Assembly (NCBI RefSeq): GCF_026745355.1
Contig: NC_079209.1
Coordinates: 18,336,109-18,400,108 of the forward strand
DNA length: 64,000 nucleotides
DNA from: Beta vulgaris subsp. vulgaris
Taxonomy: Eukaryota; Streptophyta; Magnoliopsida; Caryophyllales; Amaranthaceae
Direction: 5' to 3'
Shown here: positions 33,266 through 45,851 of the stretch, in pieces
Layout of the letters: each line of letters opens with the position of its first letter
Position numbering within the stretch: position 1 is the stretch's first letter
Made by a program: the position numbers and the translations under genes
The notes under the pieces: generated by a model
The model's input: the letters and a program-made list of their open reading frames with translations, nothing else
The model's database searches: none
Told to the model about the DNA's origin: nothing

Positions 33266-34490
33266 ACACCCTCCAAATTTAAATAAGCGTAATGTCAAAT
33301 AAATATAGTTTCAAGAAAATCCTTTATTCGAACTTGGAGGATATTACTGCCCATTCACTCTCTAAGAGTAAACGTAAGGCTAACAAAAAGATAAATTAAC
33401 CCAATTATCTTAAAATAAGAATATTATTACAACCAAAGTTAGATAAAAACTAAAATAATAACTCCAAGATAGAAAAAAAACTAAATAAGGTCATCTAGGT
33501 GAATTATCTAAGCCTCCTCACACGGGATCCCATCACCAAGTCCAACCTTACTTTATATCTGAATGATCTTGCTACAACTATGATAAAAAGAGTTCTGAAA
33601 ATTAAGCATTGTTTGAAGTAAATTTCCTCAACAAAGCAAGCAACAAAAGCATTGGTAGCTAATGTACCAAGAAAGAGGATGTTAGACTTTAGGTCAGGCC
33701 ATGGAAGCCATGAACAAGAGCTTTCTCGAGGTATTGGGTCAGTGTTTTTTCTTAAGTCTCTTATGGTCATATGACCTAATTAAAACAATTGTGTGCACCA
33801 ATTAGGACTCATCGTGCTTGCATACTTTTATTTTAGTCTCAATAGTTAATAACTACTCCCACTACAAACTTCGGGGAAAAATAAACATTCATCTTCTTGT
33901 TTGTTTCCTTTTAATTTGTACCCGATTAATTATAAATTATAATTACTTTTTTCAAGTTTTTATATATGAATACTTATTTTATAATTACCTTTATTGTAGT
34001 ACTATCAAGACATTGGTCCAACCTATTCTCAGGAGAGAAAATTTATGAACTCAGGAAGTTGTGGATTACATATTTCGGAGATCAACACGAAGCACAAATG
34101 ATGAATGACTTCTAACTTTCCGCCTAATTTTTTTACCTTAATCCACTTTTGGACATACATTATATTTTTGGATTTGGATATTGATATCATGTGGATGTGG
34201 CCATAGGCTAGATTTGATATTGTTTATGATTTAGATTAATATTGATATGTATATATAGTAGTTTTTTTTAGAAGTTTAGAACTATGAATATTAGTTGAAT
34301 TATTTTGTGATATAATGAATTTTGGAAGTTTGGAATATGATATTCAATTTATTGGTTGTAAGATCTCATGGGTTGAGTATTAATTATACAACAGATACAT
34401 GTATTGTACTGTTCTGTAAAAAAAAGAAATTGTACTGTAAGATATTGTTGTGTTGTGTGCTGCAAAACCTACTGCTAATATATGTGTGAA
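33266..34490. other. Unclassified repeat-like DNA between two CACTA ends
   Basis: Begins TGTAACACCCTCCAAATTT at 33269, which could be an LTR tip. No gag or pol reading follows. 33850-34490 is AT-rich. No gene is supported. Confidence 0.35.
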
Positions 34491-34827
34491 ATGATAATTT
34501 AATTATTTTAAAAAAAATATCATAGATAGCAGTTATAGGTAATATATGTTACATATATTATAGGAAAACATAATAGTTATTCAATATAACTGTTAAATTT
34601 TCCTTTTTTAAATTTGTCATATAAATAGCAAACATAACACTTATTTACAAAATGTGTTATCTAGTGATATAACATGTATTATAAACGACTGTTATGTTTT
34701 CTCTAGCAAACATAACATTTTCGTCAGGTGTTATGTTTACTTTACATTACATTGACTTGGATAACACCTCAAAACTGTTATGTAAAGCCTTATTTAACAG
34801 TTACCTTTGACCTTTTTTGTAGTAGTG
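34490..34827 (-). mobile_element. Right end of a second CACTA family (AACAGTTATG repeats)
   Basis: Ends ...CCTTTTTTGTAGTAGTG at 34827, i.e. CACTACTACAAAAAAGG on the minus strand, a typical CACTA tip. The preceding 300 bp is packed with direct and inverted words such as AACATAACA, AACTGTTATG and GTGTTATG, typical of subterminal repeats. The partner end was not recognised; CACTACAAAC near 33852 was considered but matches poorly. Confidence 0.55.
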
Positions 34828-35902
34828 TCCTTGGGAAACTGAAATTCCTACAAAACGTGAGACTTTATCACCTACCTTCCCCTTGAAGTCAACCAAACAT
34901 GTTAATGTCGTTTCTAGAAATTACATAAGGAAAATAGCTTCTTAGGAAATGAAACTTACCATCGAAATTAAAATTCCCAATAACAAACAACCACTAAATT
35001 TTGTTCAGTAAACCTAATACCGATTCAAAACTTTGGATGAAATGAATCAAGGTAGTGGTGTCATAAACAAATATGACCGTTGGATCAACATGATATCGAC
35101 CTAGATTGAACCTGGTTCGACATGTGAGGATCAGTCCCCATACCTGATGGAAACCTGACCTGGAATTATCCAGACCTGACCAGGACCCGACAAGTTCAGA
35201 TTATGACCAGACCACACAAAATTACATTCAAACCTGAACCTGACCGTAACCCAATAAGATATTAACCAAAAATTGAATAATCTAAGATATTGACCCTAAA
35301 TTGAACTAGAATTTTATTGAACCGGCTAAAGTCGTTTAAATATGTTAATTTTTCTTTGTGCAACATTTTAGTTAGTATATTTTTGTCACCAACATGTCCC
35401 CAACAAATAGTATATTAGAAGATCCAAATAACTTAGATTATAAAACAAAAGAGGAAGCGTATTATTAAACATATAATATCTTTTGAAAAATTGTTGTATA
35501 TTATGTACTTTAATTAGTATAAAATATAAGATTCAACTTTTGACCCACGAATTCATATGGTGGTAGTTTATTGAAAGAATGTTTAAAGATCAAATAAACA
35601 TTAAAAATTCACCTATTGATTTTAAATTAAGTAAAATAAAAGTATTGTATATTACGTGATATTTACATAATTAAAAAAATGAAAAAAAGCATTTTTTTTC
35701 CTTTCTAAAAAGAGTTCTTTTGGGGCTTTATTTACTATTTCTATTTTTGGATAACATGCAAAAAATTTCATACAACAAATTTGAATTTCGAATTTTTCAC
35801 ATAAATATAGAAGTGAACAATGATATGTTTTTGAGGTCACCAAGACACAAAATAGTATACTTATATGATTATATCATACTCCACAACAAAATTATACCTG
35901 AT

Positions 35903-35947
35903 GATCAAGATGTGCATAAAGATCAAGATGTGCATAAAGATCAAGAG
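35903..35947. repeat. 18-bp tandem repeat, 2.5 copies
   Basis: Unit GATCAAGATGTGCATAAA repeated twice and then partly (GATCAAGAG). Confidence 0.85.
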
Positions 35948-36095
35948 TTTGATCAAACTATAAAATATACAATTTTCCCATGAACAAAAATGTAACTATA
36001 TTTACAATTAATTGTTCACTCAATTTTCATGTCAATATAATAATAGAGCCACAAGGAGCACGACACATAAGCACGCTAGATGCATAAGATTGTCT

Positions 36096-36129
<34 letters not shown>
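36096..36129. repeat. (CAA)n microsatellite
   Basis: About eleven uninterrupted CAA triplets. Confidence 0.9.
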
Positions 36130-37781
36130 ATCATTGGCATTAGTTTTTGAACAAAGTTCAAAAATAGTGATCACAAAAGTAATTATAAAAGTGAAAGCAA
36201 ACTAAAACCTGATATTAACGCTAAATAAAAGAATCGAAAAACGAAAACAAAAATAAAAGAACAAACATAAACGAACCCCAAAATTGAAAAATCTAATTTT
36301 CAGTCTCGTAAAGCGAGCCCTAAATTGTAAATTCCAACAGAAATTATATATCCATACATATGTTCACATATATATCAAAAATGTCATAAAATTGTAAACG
36401 AAAATGAAAAAAAAACATAAAACTGAAACGAATCGAGAAATTGATAAACGAAAACGCAAGAACAAACATAAACGAACCCAAACAATTGAAAACAAAAAAC
36501 CAAAAACTGAAAAATGAAAACACAAATGAAAGAATATAAACGAACCTGAATCATTGTTAGGGTTTCATAATGTGGGAGCAGGCAATCTAAGAGATGGGCC
36601 AGCGCGACGTCGGGCTCGGGGATGTGTGGAGGTTCACCGGCAAGCTATGAGAGGGTGGAGGAGAAGCCAACAGGCAAGGGCGTCGAAGAGGAGAGAAACA
36701 TGGGGAGTTGGGGTTTCTGTTTTTGTGAGGTCTAAGGAGGAGGTCTTAAAGGGTAGGTCGTCGAGGGAGGCAGAAGAGAAATGTTTCTGGCCGGTGAACT
36801 TATTTTATACCTAACAATGTTAGAGTTTCCAAATTTAATCTCATCCGTTGGATCAAATCATCAACGGTTGAGATTAGATCTCATATTTTTTGTCCTCCTT
36901 TATGTTTCAATATACAATGAATGGTTAGATTTTAATCCTTCTCAGATTAATGGTTCTAATTCATGATCTATGATATCAATCTTTAGCCAGTTAAAAAAAA
37001 GGATAACCTAGCACATGGATTTATGACCTAGCACATGGATTGATAATTTTATATTCTTATAATCTTAATAATTGTTGTAATGGTTTAGTAACTTACAATC
37101 TTTTGTAATTAGTCAAAAAGTATTATTTATTATGATTTAATATTTTAATTATCTCTATTGAAATTATTATTAGTATTATTCAAGTATAACTAACGTTTAT
37201 TAATTAGCATAATATAACTGTTATTATTATTAAATTAAAGTTGTGAATTGAGTTTCTTAATTTCAATTAGACTCCTTATAGTGTTACTTATATTACCAAT
37301 CTATCACTTAATTAAGTAATAGTTTGATTATATTTATTTAGTGAACTTATAATGTAGCATTACATTGAATTAACTTACCGATTTGCAATGATAATTTCAT
37401 GGATCTCATCAGATAATAACCTGTTTCAATTGAAATAAATGTTTTTAGTTTCAAAAGCATTTTACATAAAGACAATTAACTTAAATCATCTTATCACTTA
37501 TATTGATACATTCATTAATCTTATCACTAGCATAATAATTGTTTATTGCTGCAGTGATATTGCTGCGGTTTTACTCATACGCAGCAATATATCACGTAAA
37601 AAGAAAAGGAAGAACAAAAAATAACTATATTGCTGCTGTTTCAAGCGAAAACTGTAGCAATATAGTTTCGACAAATTTTGTTTTGAAAAAATTTGACTAT
37701 TTGACCAAACATATTGCTGCAGTTTCTGATAAAAACCGCAGCAATATATTAAAATAATATAAAAAAATATTATTTGAACCT

Positions 37782-37814
37782 ATTGCTGCGGTTCCTATAC
37801 AAAACCGCAGCAAT
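37782..37814. repeat. Subterminal hairpin of the CACTA element, left side
   Basis: ATTGCTGCGGTT and its exact complement AACCGCAGCAAT separated by nine bases. Confidence 0.85.
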
Positions 37815-38077
37815 AGGTTTTTAAAATTATAATAAAAGGGCCTATGTAGTGGGTGGGTGCGTTTATTTCTCTCATTTACCTAGCTAGGGTTTCCCCTCTC
37901 ATCCTCTCAATCACGAGATCACTCACTGCAGCAATAAGTTTTTAAAATTATAATAAAATCAACGGTGTCGTTCGAAATAAATCACTCACCAGATTCGCAA
38001 GGTCGTTTGGAATCGCTCGCCAGATTCGCAAGGTCGACCGTTCGTTGTTCGTTCGTTCGTCTACACTGTCTCGTGGG

Positions 38078-40412
38078 TGTAATATCCCAAATTTTATAAC
38101 TATTTTATAAAATTTATTTTGTTATAATAAGATTTTATAAATATAAAATTCTGAAAAATAAGTAAAATCATAATAAATCAGATTTTTATGAAACTATTTT
38201 ATTTATTAAATCAGATTTTTATCTTTAAAAAAAAAAATTCGAAATCAGATTTTTTTCGTTCAAATAGAAATATAGAGAGAAAAGAAAATTCTAAAATTAT
38301 AATTTGAGTTGGTTTTGGAAAATGATTAGATTTTTTTTTTAAATACTTATCTTTTAGTGAAACCCTAGATTTACATACATATATATATCCCCAAACACCC
38401 AAAAACTCTCACGTAATTCACTTTATTCATCTCTTTTGGTAAGTTCTAAATTTCAGATCTAGAATCCACCATTGTTGTTTTCGAAGGTTTCAACCAGAAA
38501 AAAAAAATATTTTAAACCCGACACCGCGACTCCGACGACTTGGCCGGAATGCGGCGCTAGTTTTCTTCTTCTGCTTTCCTTTTTCTTCTTCCTTGTTCTC
38601 CTTCTTTGTTGTGCTTTGTTTTCTTTTCCCCTCTGTAGTCCCGTGTTCTTTTTTTTTTTCTACAGGAACTTTAAGTTCCCAATTCCCCATCTTTACCTTT
38701 ATTTATTTACAATTTTTTTTAAAAAAAAAAAAAAGAAAAGCAGGTTCCTTTTTCCTAATTGTCTTTAATGCACTAAGTACATAATGTACAGACTACAGTG
38801 ACAATAGTCACGAGAAGTTACGAAAAGAAAAAGGAAAAGGATTCCAATAGGATGATTTTCTTTATTAATTCTTTTAACCTTGCAAGTGACCTTATTTATC
38901 TCAGATTTGACTATTTGACTTCGATTAATAACTATTATTAAAGTTTTAAACTTTTACTTTTATTTGTGGGATATTATATTAAGTGACTAATTTTAGGTAA
39001 TATTATTTGTTGTAGACGGAAACTTCGTAGAAAGCGACTTTTAGTTGATATTGCTATATTTGGGACGTGTTCGAGGTAATTCACAATGTCCATCAACAAC
39101 TATAATCCCGTTAGGAATTGTATGTGCTATGTGTAATACATGTGGTTATGTGATTCGATGTTTATGTTAGATGTATATTATGTGACAGGAATAGTATAGT
39201 ACTTTGAATGACTAAAATTATTATTATTATTACTATAGTACTATTATCTGCGTATAATATATATGTATCTACTGGTATCGTTGTTATGAATTTGGATTAT
39301 AATGTACCTAATTATACCATCGTATTAAAATTATACTAATATTGATAATGTACTTAATGGGTATAACTAGTGTGTTAATGATGTACGAAGGAAATTATTA
39401 TATATATATTGTGACTCTATGAGGCTCTAATGATGGATATATTGTTATATGAATTAGTGACGTTGATTATTATAATTTTATTAAGTGGCTAAGTTGTGAA
39501 AAATATTATTTGAACTAAAGACGTTCATGTTAATGTTAATGTGATATTTGATGTGCCATAACTATTAAAATATATTAATCACGTAAAGTGGAAATAATAT
39601 TGAGGGAATTATCCTGTGGACTTGGATCCTCCATAGGTGATGAACAGTACTTGATTTTATTCTGTTACAACTCTTTATTGTCTTCCTCCTAATACTATTG
39701 GTGCGCATTGCGGATACCCATTAGATTAGTGAGGGGTGTGCACACTAGGAACGTTCTGCAAAACGATATTGGCCATTACTCTTAATTATTTGGTGACGAC
39801 CCATGTTGAAGTAGGTGGTTACTGGGATTAGTCCCGGCCTACTGACGTTCGATTCCCTTCTAATAAATATAATTGTTGTGTATGACTCATATAAACTTGA
39901 ATAATTGAAATGGTTAATCATATTATATACTTGTCTGTATTATGTTATACTTGTCTATATTACGTTATATTTGTCTGTATTATGCTATAAAAATTATTTT
40001 TAAAATATAACTATTATTATTTTATTATTTTACGGGATGGAGTTGTAATTACTTAGCTTTCGCTAATTTTTGTGTTTTTGTTTTCTTTGTTTCTGTTCCA
40101 TATTTATATTGTGCAGGTTGGTGAAAGGGACTACGTTGCAGGAATGAGTGAATTTTATAGTTTTTAAGTTCACCTAGTTTAATAACAGTACGTCATTTGA
40201 GATTGTTTAGTTTTGGTTTGGTTTAAATTAGACAACTTAGTTTGGTTTATTTTGATACTTTGGTTTGTGAGTTAAATTTTTATTTCTAATAATTAGCCTT
40301 GCATTTATTTTGAACAATAGATGCGGCGGTAACACCCTAAAGGTTTGGTCAGATATTTTAATGAAAAGAGGATGTTTTATAAAATTTGAAACCAAAGTTT
40401 TGGGGTGTTACA
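38078..40412 (+). repeat. 5' LTR of the chromovirus-type element
   Basis: 2335 bp, near-identical to 42856-45050. It retains 135 bp (39772-39906) that the 3' LTR has lost. Confidence 0.93.
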
Positions 40413-40415
40413 AAT

Positions 40416-40427
40416 TGGTATCAGAGC
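40416..40427 (+). other. Primer-binding site
   Basis: TGGTATCAGAGC, three bases after the 5' LTR; the exact complement expected for initiator-methionine tRNA. Confidence 0.92.
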
Positions 40428-40963
40428 TTAGGTTATAATAAATATAAATTAGGAGTTGATAAAATTTGTTAAATAATTACGAGTCTAAGGTTAAATGATA
40501 TAGGTATTAATAAACATTAAAATAAATTGTGAGAGTGTGATCGAAAAGGGTTTATTTGCCTTAATGTGAAAGCACTTATTTCAAGTGCTTATTAATTATT
40601 TGTTTTCGTTCTTGTATGTTTAGATGTTGTAACTACAAGAAAATATTGACCGTTTAACCATAGGATTAGAAATTTATAATAAGGTCTGTATACTAAGTTC
40701 TTTAGTAGTAATAGGAATTCTCTAAGTTCCTATATGTGTTTTTTTATTAGGAATTTATTACTTGACTATAATAGAGTTTAAGTTCTTGTTATAATTGTTG
40801 TTTACTTGTCAAATTTGATGGAAGCATGCAAAGATTGTCTTGAAATGTTATGATGAAATGTATCTTGGTGAGGCATGTAATTTTCTTATCATGATGAAAG
40901 TTAGTATTGAATTATAAAACTATGTGCAAGACCATGTATGGGTGAATAGATGTAGTAATACCA

Positions 40964-42370
40964 ATGCTAATGTGCAGGAATTGTATGCAAACCTATCAAG
41001 TATACACTAGATCTCGTAGGAGGACTTTTGAACAAATGGCTGAAACCCCTGAACAACTGCTTGAGAGATTGAGATCTCTTGAACAACTTTCGCAACGTAT
41101 GGGTTTAGTGTTACAAAACCAATTAGGAAATAATGGTGGAGATGATCCACAAGCTGCTATGGCAAAGAAGTTAGCAACCCTTAAACCTTCAATCTTTGTA
41201 GGAAAGGAAGACCCCTTACTCTTATAGAACTGGCTAAGAGATTTGATAAGTTATTCACTGCTACTGGGACACCTGAAGCTCAAAAAGTAGACCAAGCTAC
41301 CTTTTATTTGAGGGAGGATGCAGACACTTGGTGGGAGAGTCAAGGACCTATTGTTAGAGCTCAGGAAAACTTTAATTGGAATGCTTTTAAGGTTGCTATT
41401 AAGGATAGATTTTTCCCTGAACATATTAGGAGGCAGAAATACAATGAGTTCACTAGATTTAACCAGGGAGGTACTATGTCTGTGCAAGAGTATGCCCAAA
41501 AGTTCAATGATTAGCTAGATTTTGCCCTAATGTTGTGCCAATGAGAGAGCAAGGCTCAAAAGTTTGAGGATGGGTTAGCATTTAGAATTCAGACCAGACT
41601 TGGGGGAGCAACTTCTGCAACTTTTCAGAGGCTTATGCTAAGGCTTCTAATATTGAGAGGATTTTGAGGCGTGAAGAGGAAGTTATGGGGAGGAATAAGA
41701 GAAAAGATCCACCTAACAATCAAAATGACCATGGGAATGACAAGAAACCTCGATATGGGGGTAACAATAGTAATGGGGGCAATAATCACACTAATGGTGG
41801 TGGTAATTATCTAGGGAACCGTAGCAATTACCAAAGTCAGGAGAGATCAAACCAGCAAGAATCCCATACCCAAAATCCTACTTGTAGGAAGTGTAACAAA
41901 AGCCACCCAGGATTTACCTGTCAAGGAGACCAATAACTTGCTATGCTTGGGGAGAGAAAGGACATAAGGCTAATCAGTGTCCCAAGCGTCAGAATAATGG
42001 ACAAAATGGGAACAATGAGGGGAATAAGAATGGTCATGGACCTAATCAGAACCAGAACAACAACAACCGCCCTATAACAATAACAACTCCCAAGGTCAGG
42101 CTTCGAATGCTCAAGGTGGGAATGATACTCAGCATAATGGTCAGAATAACAATCGAGCAAATGGAGGAAACAACAATCAGAATGGCAATGGAAATGGCGC
42201 TCGAGGCAACAATGGAAGAATCTATATTATGAACCAGAATGAAGCAGACACCAACGCCAATGTTGTGACGGGTACTTTCCTCGTAAACTCTAACCCTGCT
42301 TACTTGCTTTTTGATTCTGGGGCGTTTCGTTCTTTCATAGCTAGTTTATCCGTTGAAAAGTTAGGAAAAG
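40964..42370 (+). pseudogene. Chromovirus gag and protease start
   Basis: Gag starts near 41030 (RRTFEQMAETPEQLLERL) and has the core DADTWWESQGPIV, FNWNAFKVAIKDRFFPEHIR and EFTRFNQGGTMSVQEYAQKF. Two zinc-knuckle-like segments follow a Q/N/G-rich linker: CRKCNKSHPGFTC (41882-41920), then, in another frame, CYACGEKGHKANQCPKRQ (41938-41991). Protease is recognisable from the LFDSGA active-site motif near 42309-42326 and stops at KLGKES. At least three frameshifts or stops break gag. Confidence 0.85.
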
Positions 42371-42760
42371 AAAGTCAGCATGCGTTACATTAGACCATAT
42401 GAGATCTTGGAGAGAATTGGGGAAGTAGCTTATAAATTAGCCTTACCAATGGAGTTAGCTCATGTTCATAATGTCTTTCATGTGTCTCAACTTCGAAAAT
42501 ATGTCCATGATCCTATCCGTATCATTCAACCTAAAACCATTGAAATAAATGAGACCTTATCTTTTGAACAACGCCCAGTTAGAATCTTTGACACCAAAAA
42601 GAGAAGTACCGGAACAAGGCGGTAAAACTAGTCAAGGTGTTATGGTCAAGTCAAACTTCTGAAGAGGCTACATGGGAAGCCGAATTAAGGTGATATGAAA
42701 AACCGATATCCGGAACTTTTTCAGCAGGTACGCTTGAGTTTCGGGGACGAAACTCTTTAA
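42371..42760 (+). pseudogene. Integrase C-terminus and chromodomain-like end
   Basis: Reads RYIRPYEILERIGEVAYKLA and HVHNVFHVSQLRKYVHDP, then EQRPVRIFDTKKRSTGTR; after a frame change comes VKVLWSSQTSEEATWEAEL, the conserved end of a Tekay/Del chromodomain. It is fused directly to the protease start by the deletion. Confidence 0.85.
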
Positions 42761-42855
42761 GGGGGGTAGAATGTGATACTAACTTTTTGTTTGCATATTA
42801 TTGCGAGCGATAACGTTAAAGTTCGAGGACGAACTTTCTTTTAAGGGAGAGTAGA

Positions 42856-45050
42856 TGTAATATCCCAAATTTTATAACTATTTTATAAAATTTATTTTGT
42901 TATAATAAGATTTTATAAATATAAAATTCTGAAAAATAAGTAAAATCATAATAAATCAGATTTTTATGAAACTATTTTATTTATTAAATCAGATTTTTAT
43001 CCTTAAAAAAAAAAATTTGAAATCAGATTTTTTTCGTTCAAATAGAAATATAGAGAGAAAAGAAAATTCTAAAATTATAATTTGAGTTGGTTTTGGAAAA
43101 TGATTAGATTTTTTTTTTTAAATACTTATCTTTTAGTGAAACCCTAGATTTACATACATATATATATCCCCAAACACCCAAAAACTCTCACGTAATTCAC
43201 TTTCTTCATCTCTTTTAGTAAGTTCTAAATTTCAGATCTAGAATCCACCATTGTTGTTTTCGAAGGTTTCAACCAGAAAAAAAAAAATATTTTAAACCCG
43301 ACAACACGACTCCGACGACTTGGCCGGAATGCGGCGCTAGTCTTCTTCTTCTGCTTTCCTTTTTCTTCTTCCTTGTTCTCCTTCTTCGTTGTGCTCTGTT
43401 TTCTTTTCCCCTCTGTAGTCCCGTGTTCTTTTTTTTTTCTACAGGAACTTTAAGTTCCCAATTCCCCATCTTTACCTTAATTTTTTACAATTTTTTTTTT
43501 TTAAAAAAAAGAAAAGCAGGTTCCTTTTTCCTAATTGTCTTTAATGCACTAAGTACATAATGTACAGACTACAGTGACAATAGTCACGAGAAGTTACAAA
43601 AAGAAAAGGATTCCAATGATTTTCTTTATTAATTCTTTTAACCTTGCAAGTGACCTTATTTATCTCAGATTTGACTATTTGACTTCGATTAATAACTATT
43701 ATTAAAGTTTTAAACTTTTACTTTTATTTGTGGGATATTATATTAAGTGACTAATTATAGGTAATATTATTTGTTGTAGACGGAAACTTCGTAGAAGGCG
43801 ACTTTTAGTTGATATTGTTATATTTGGGACGCGTTCGAGGTAATTCACAATGTCCATCAACAACTATAATCCCGTTAGGAATTGTATGTGCTATGTGTAA
43901 TACATGTGGTTATGTGATTCGATGTTTATGTTAGATGTATATTATGTGACAGGAATAGTATAGTACTTTATGTGACTAAAATTATTATTATTATTACTAT
44001 AGTACTATTATATGCGTATAATATATATGTATCTACTGGTATCGTTGTTATGAATTTGGACTTATAATGTACCTAATTATACCATCGTATTAAAATTATA
44101 CTAATATTGATAATGTACTTAATGGGTATAACTAGTGTGTTAATGATGTAACGAATGGCATTATAAGTTGATATATATATATTGTGACTCTATGAGGCTC
44201 TAATGATGGATATATTGATTAATATGAATTATGTACGTTGATTATTATAATTTTATTAAGTGGCTAAGTTGTGAAAAATATTATTTGAACTAAAGACGTT
44301 CATGTTAATGTTAATGTGATATTTGATGTGCCATAACTATTAAAATATATTAATCACGTAAAGTGGAAATAATATTGAGGGAATTATCCTGTGGACTTGG
44401 ATCCTCCATAGGTGATGAACAGTACCTTATTTTATTCTGTTACAACTCTTTATTGTCTTCCTCCTAATACTATTGGTGCGCATTGCGGATACCCATTAGA
44501 TTAGTGAGGGGTGTGCACACTAGGAACGTTCTGCAAAACGATATTGAAATGGTTAATCATATTATATACTTGTATGTATTATGTTATACTTGTCTATATT
44601 ACGTTATATTTGTCTGTATTATGCTATAAAAATTATTTTTAAAATATAACTATTATTATTGTTATTATTTTACGGGATGGAGTTGTAATTACTTAGCTTT
44701 CGCTAATTTTTGTGTTTTTGTTTTCTTTGTTCTGTTCCATATTTATATTGTGCAGGTTGGTGAAAGGGACTACGTTGCAGGAATGAGTGAATTTATAGTT
44801 TTTAAGTTCACCTAGTTTAATAACAGTACCGTCATTTGAGATTGTTTAGTTTTGGTTTGGTTTAAAGTAGACAACTTAGTTTGGTTTATTTTGATACTTT
44901 GGTTGTGAGTTAAATTTTTATTTCTAATAATTAGCCTTGCATTTATTTTGAACAATAGATGCGGCGGTAACACCCTAAAGGTTTGGTCAGATATTTTAAT
45001 GAAAAGAGGATATTTTATAAAATTTGAAACCAAAGTTTTGGGGTGTTACA
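42856..45050 (+). repeat. 3' LTR of the chromovirus-type element
   Basis: 2195 bp; aligns to 38078-40412 from tip to tip. It lacks the 135 bp present in the 5' LTR, with ATTG at both deletion edges. Confidence 0.93.
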
Positions 45051-45818
45051 GTGGGTCACTCGCCAGATTCGCAAGGTCGCCGTCGACCGTTAGTTGTTCG
45101 TTCGTTCCTCAACACTCTCTCTCGTGCGTGGATCGGTCGCCAAATTCGCAAGGTCGCCTCGACCGTTCGTTACTCAACACTCTCTCGGTTATTGCCGGTG
45201 TGGGTCGCCGGTGTCAACGTTTTTTTAAGTTCTGAAATTTCGAGTTGGTTGATGCAGAAAAGGGTACCTCTAGTTATCAATGTAGCTTGAACTTGTAACT
45301 GAAAAATGGAAAGTGAAAAGTGAGAAATTGGCCTTGGTTCACAACATACATGCTCTTTCTAATTTGTTCTCAAAATTTAATCTTGTATTATCATGCAAAA
45401 TATATTGTGTGACAAATCATAATACTTGTGTGTTTTAACATGATTCTACTCTAGATCTTTTCTGCAACATATCGGAGATACCATTTGTTATCATGCGCTC
45501 TTCTATTTTTTTTTCTTTTCTTAAAGTTTTATTCATCTTTCCTTGTGTATATTTTGAAACTTTAGTTGATGAAACGACTTAAAATATGTGTTTCTAGATA
45601 TTTCTGATCAAGGAAAGAACTTCGCTCATTATTCTAGTTATTGAGAATAACAAACAATTTTTTTTGAGATTAATATGTTATTTCATCTTCAGTTCATATA
45701 CGAATTTAGTGGATAGTGGATGAGCTAGTTGTTTGGTTTTAATCTTTCAAATTTGATTGCAAAATGCAAAAAAAAAAAAAAAAAAAAAAAATTGATTACC
45801 AGCACCTATTGCTGACAT

Positions 45819-45851
45819 ATTGCTGCGGTTTTGGCCCAAAACCGCAGCAAT
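45819..45851. repeat. Perfect 33-base inverted repeat in the CACTA right end
   Basis: Arms ATTGCTGCGGTTTTGG and CCAAAACCGCAGCAAT (16 bases each) around one central C. Confidence 0.92.

Larger units (their letters stand above)
34828..37521. other. AT-rich intergenic DNA with simple repeats
   Basis: Contains a dispersed-looking stretch with repeated CCTGACC/ACCTGA words (35090-35260), an 18-bp tandem repeat (35903-35947), a (CAA)n microsatellite (36096-36129), and repeated AAAGAACAAACATAAACGAACC words (36230-36560). A GC-richer pocket at 36570-36800 looks like a small transcribed exon of a transposon read on the minus strand, but no domain is recognisable. No gene is supported. Confidence 0.4.
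38078..45050 (+). mobile_element. Internally deleted Ty3/gypsy chromovirus (Tekay/Del-like) with both LTRs
   Basis: LTRs 38078-40412 and 42856-45050 start TGTAATATCCC and end GGGTGTTACA. Target duplication GTGGG is at 38073-38077 and 45051-45055. The interior is only 2.44 kb: primer-binding site, gag with zinc knuckles, the start of protease, then a jump near 42370 to the integrase C-terminus and a chromodomain-like end, and a purine tract AAGGGAGAGTAGA before the 3' LTR. Reverse transcriptase, RNase H and the integrase core are gone, so it could move only with enzymes from a relative. Confidence 0.93.

Noticed and set aside
33504..33770. 88-codon minus-strand reading
   Set aside because: No recognisable motif and located in repeat-like DNA; not supported as a gene.
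33852..34827. Complete second CACTA element starting at CACTACAAAC
   Set aside because: The left candidate does not match the right tip CACTACTACAAAAAAGG well enough, so only the right end is reported.
36554..36966. Small genes in the GC-richer pocket
   Set aside because: Arginine-rich readings without domains; more likely the leader of a transposon on the other strand.
38472..38768. 98-codon open reading in the 5' LTR, with a near copy in the 3' LTR
   Set aside because: It lies within LTR leader sequence made of T- and CT-rich runs, has no domain, and the two LTR copies do not preserve the same frame.
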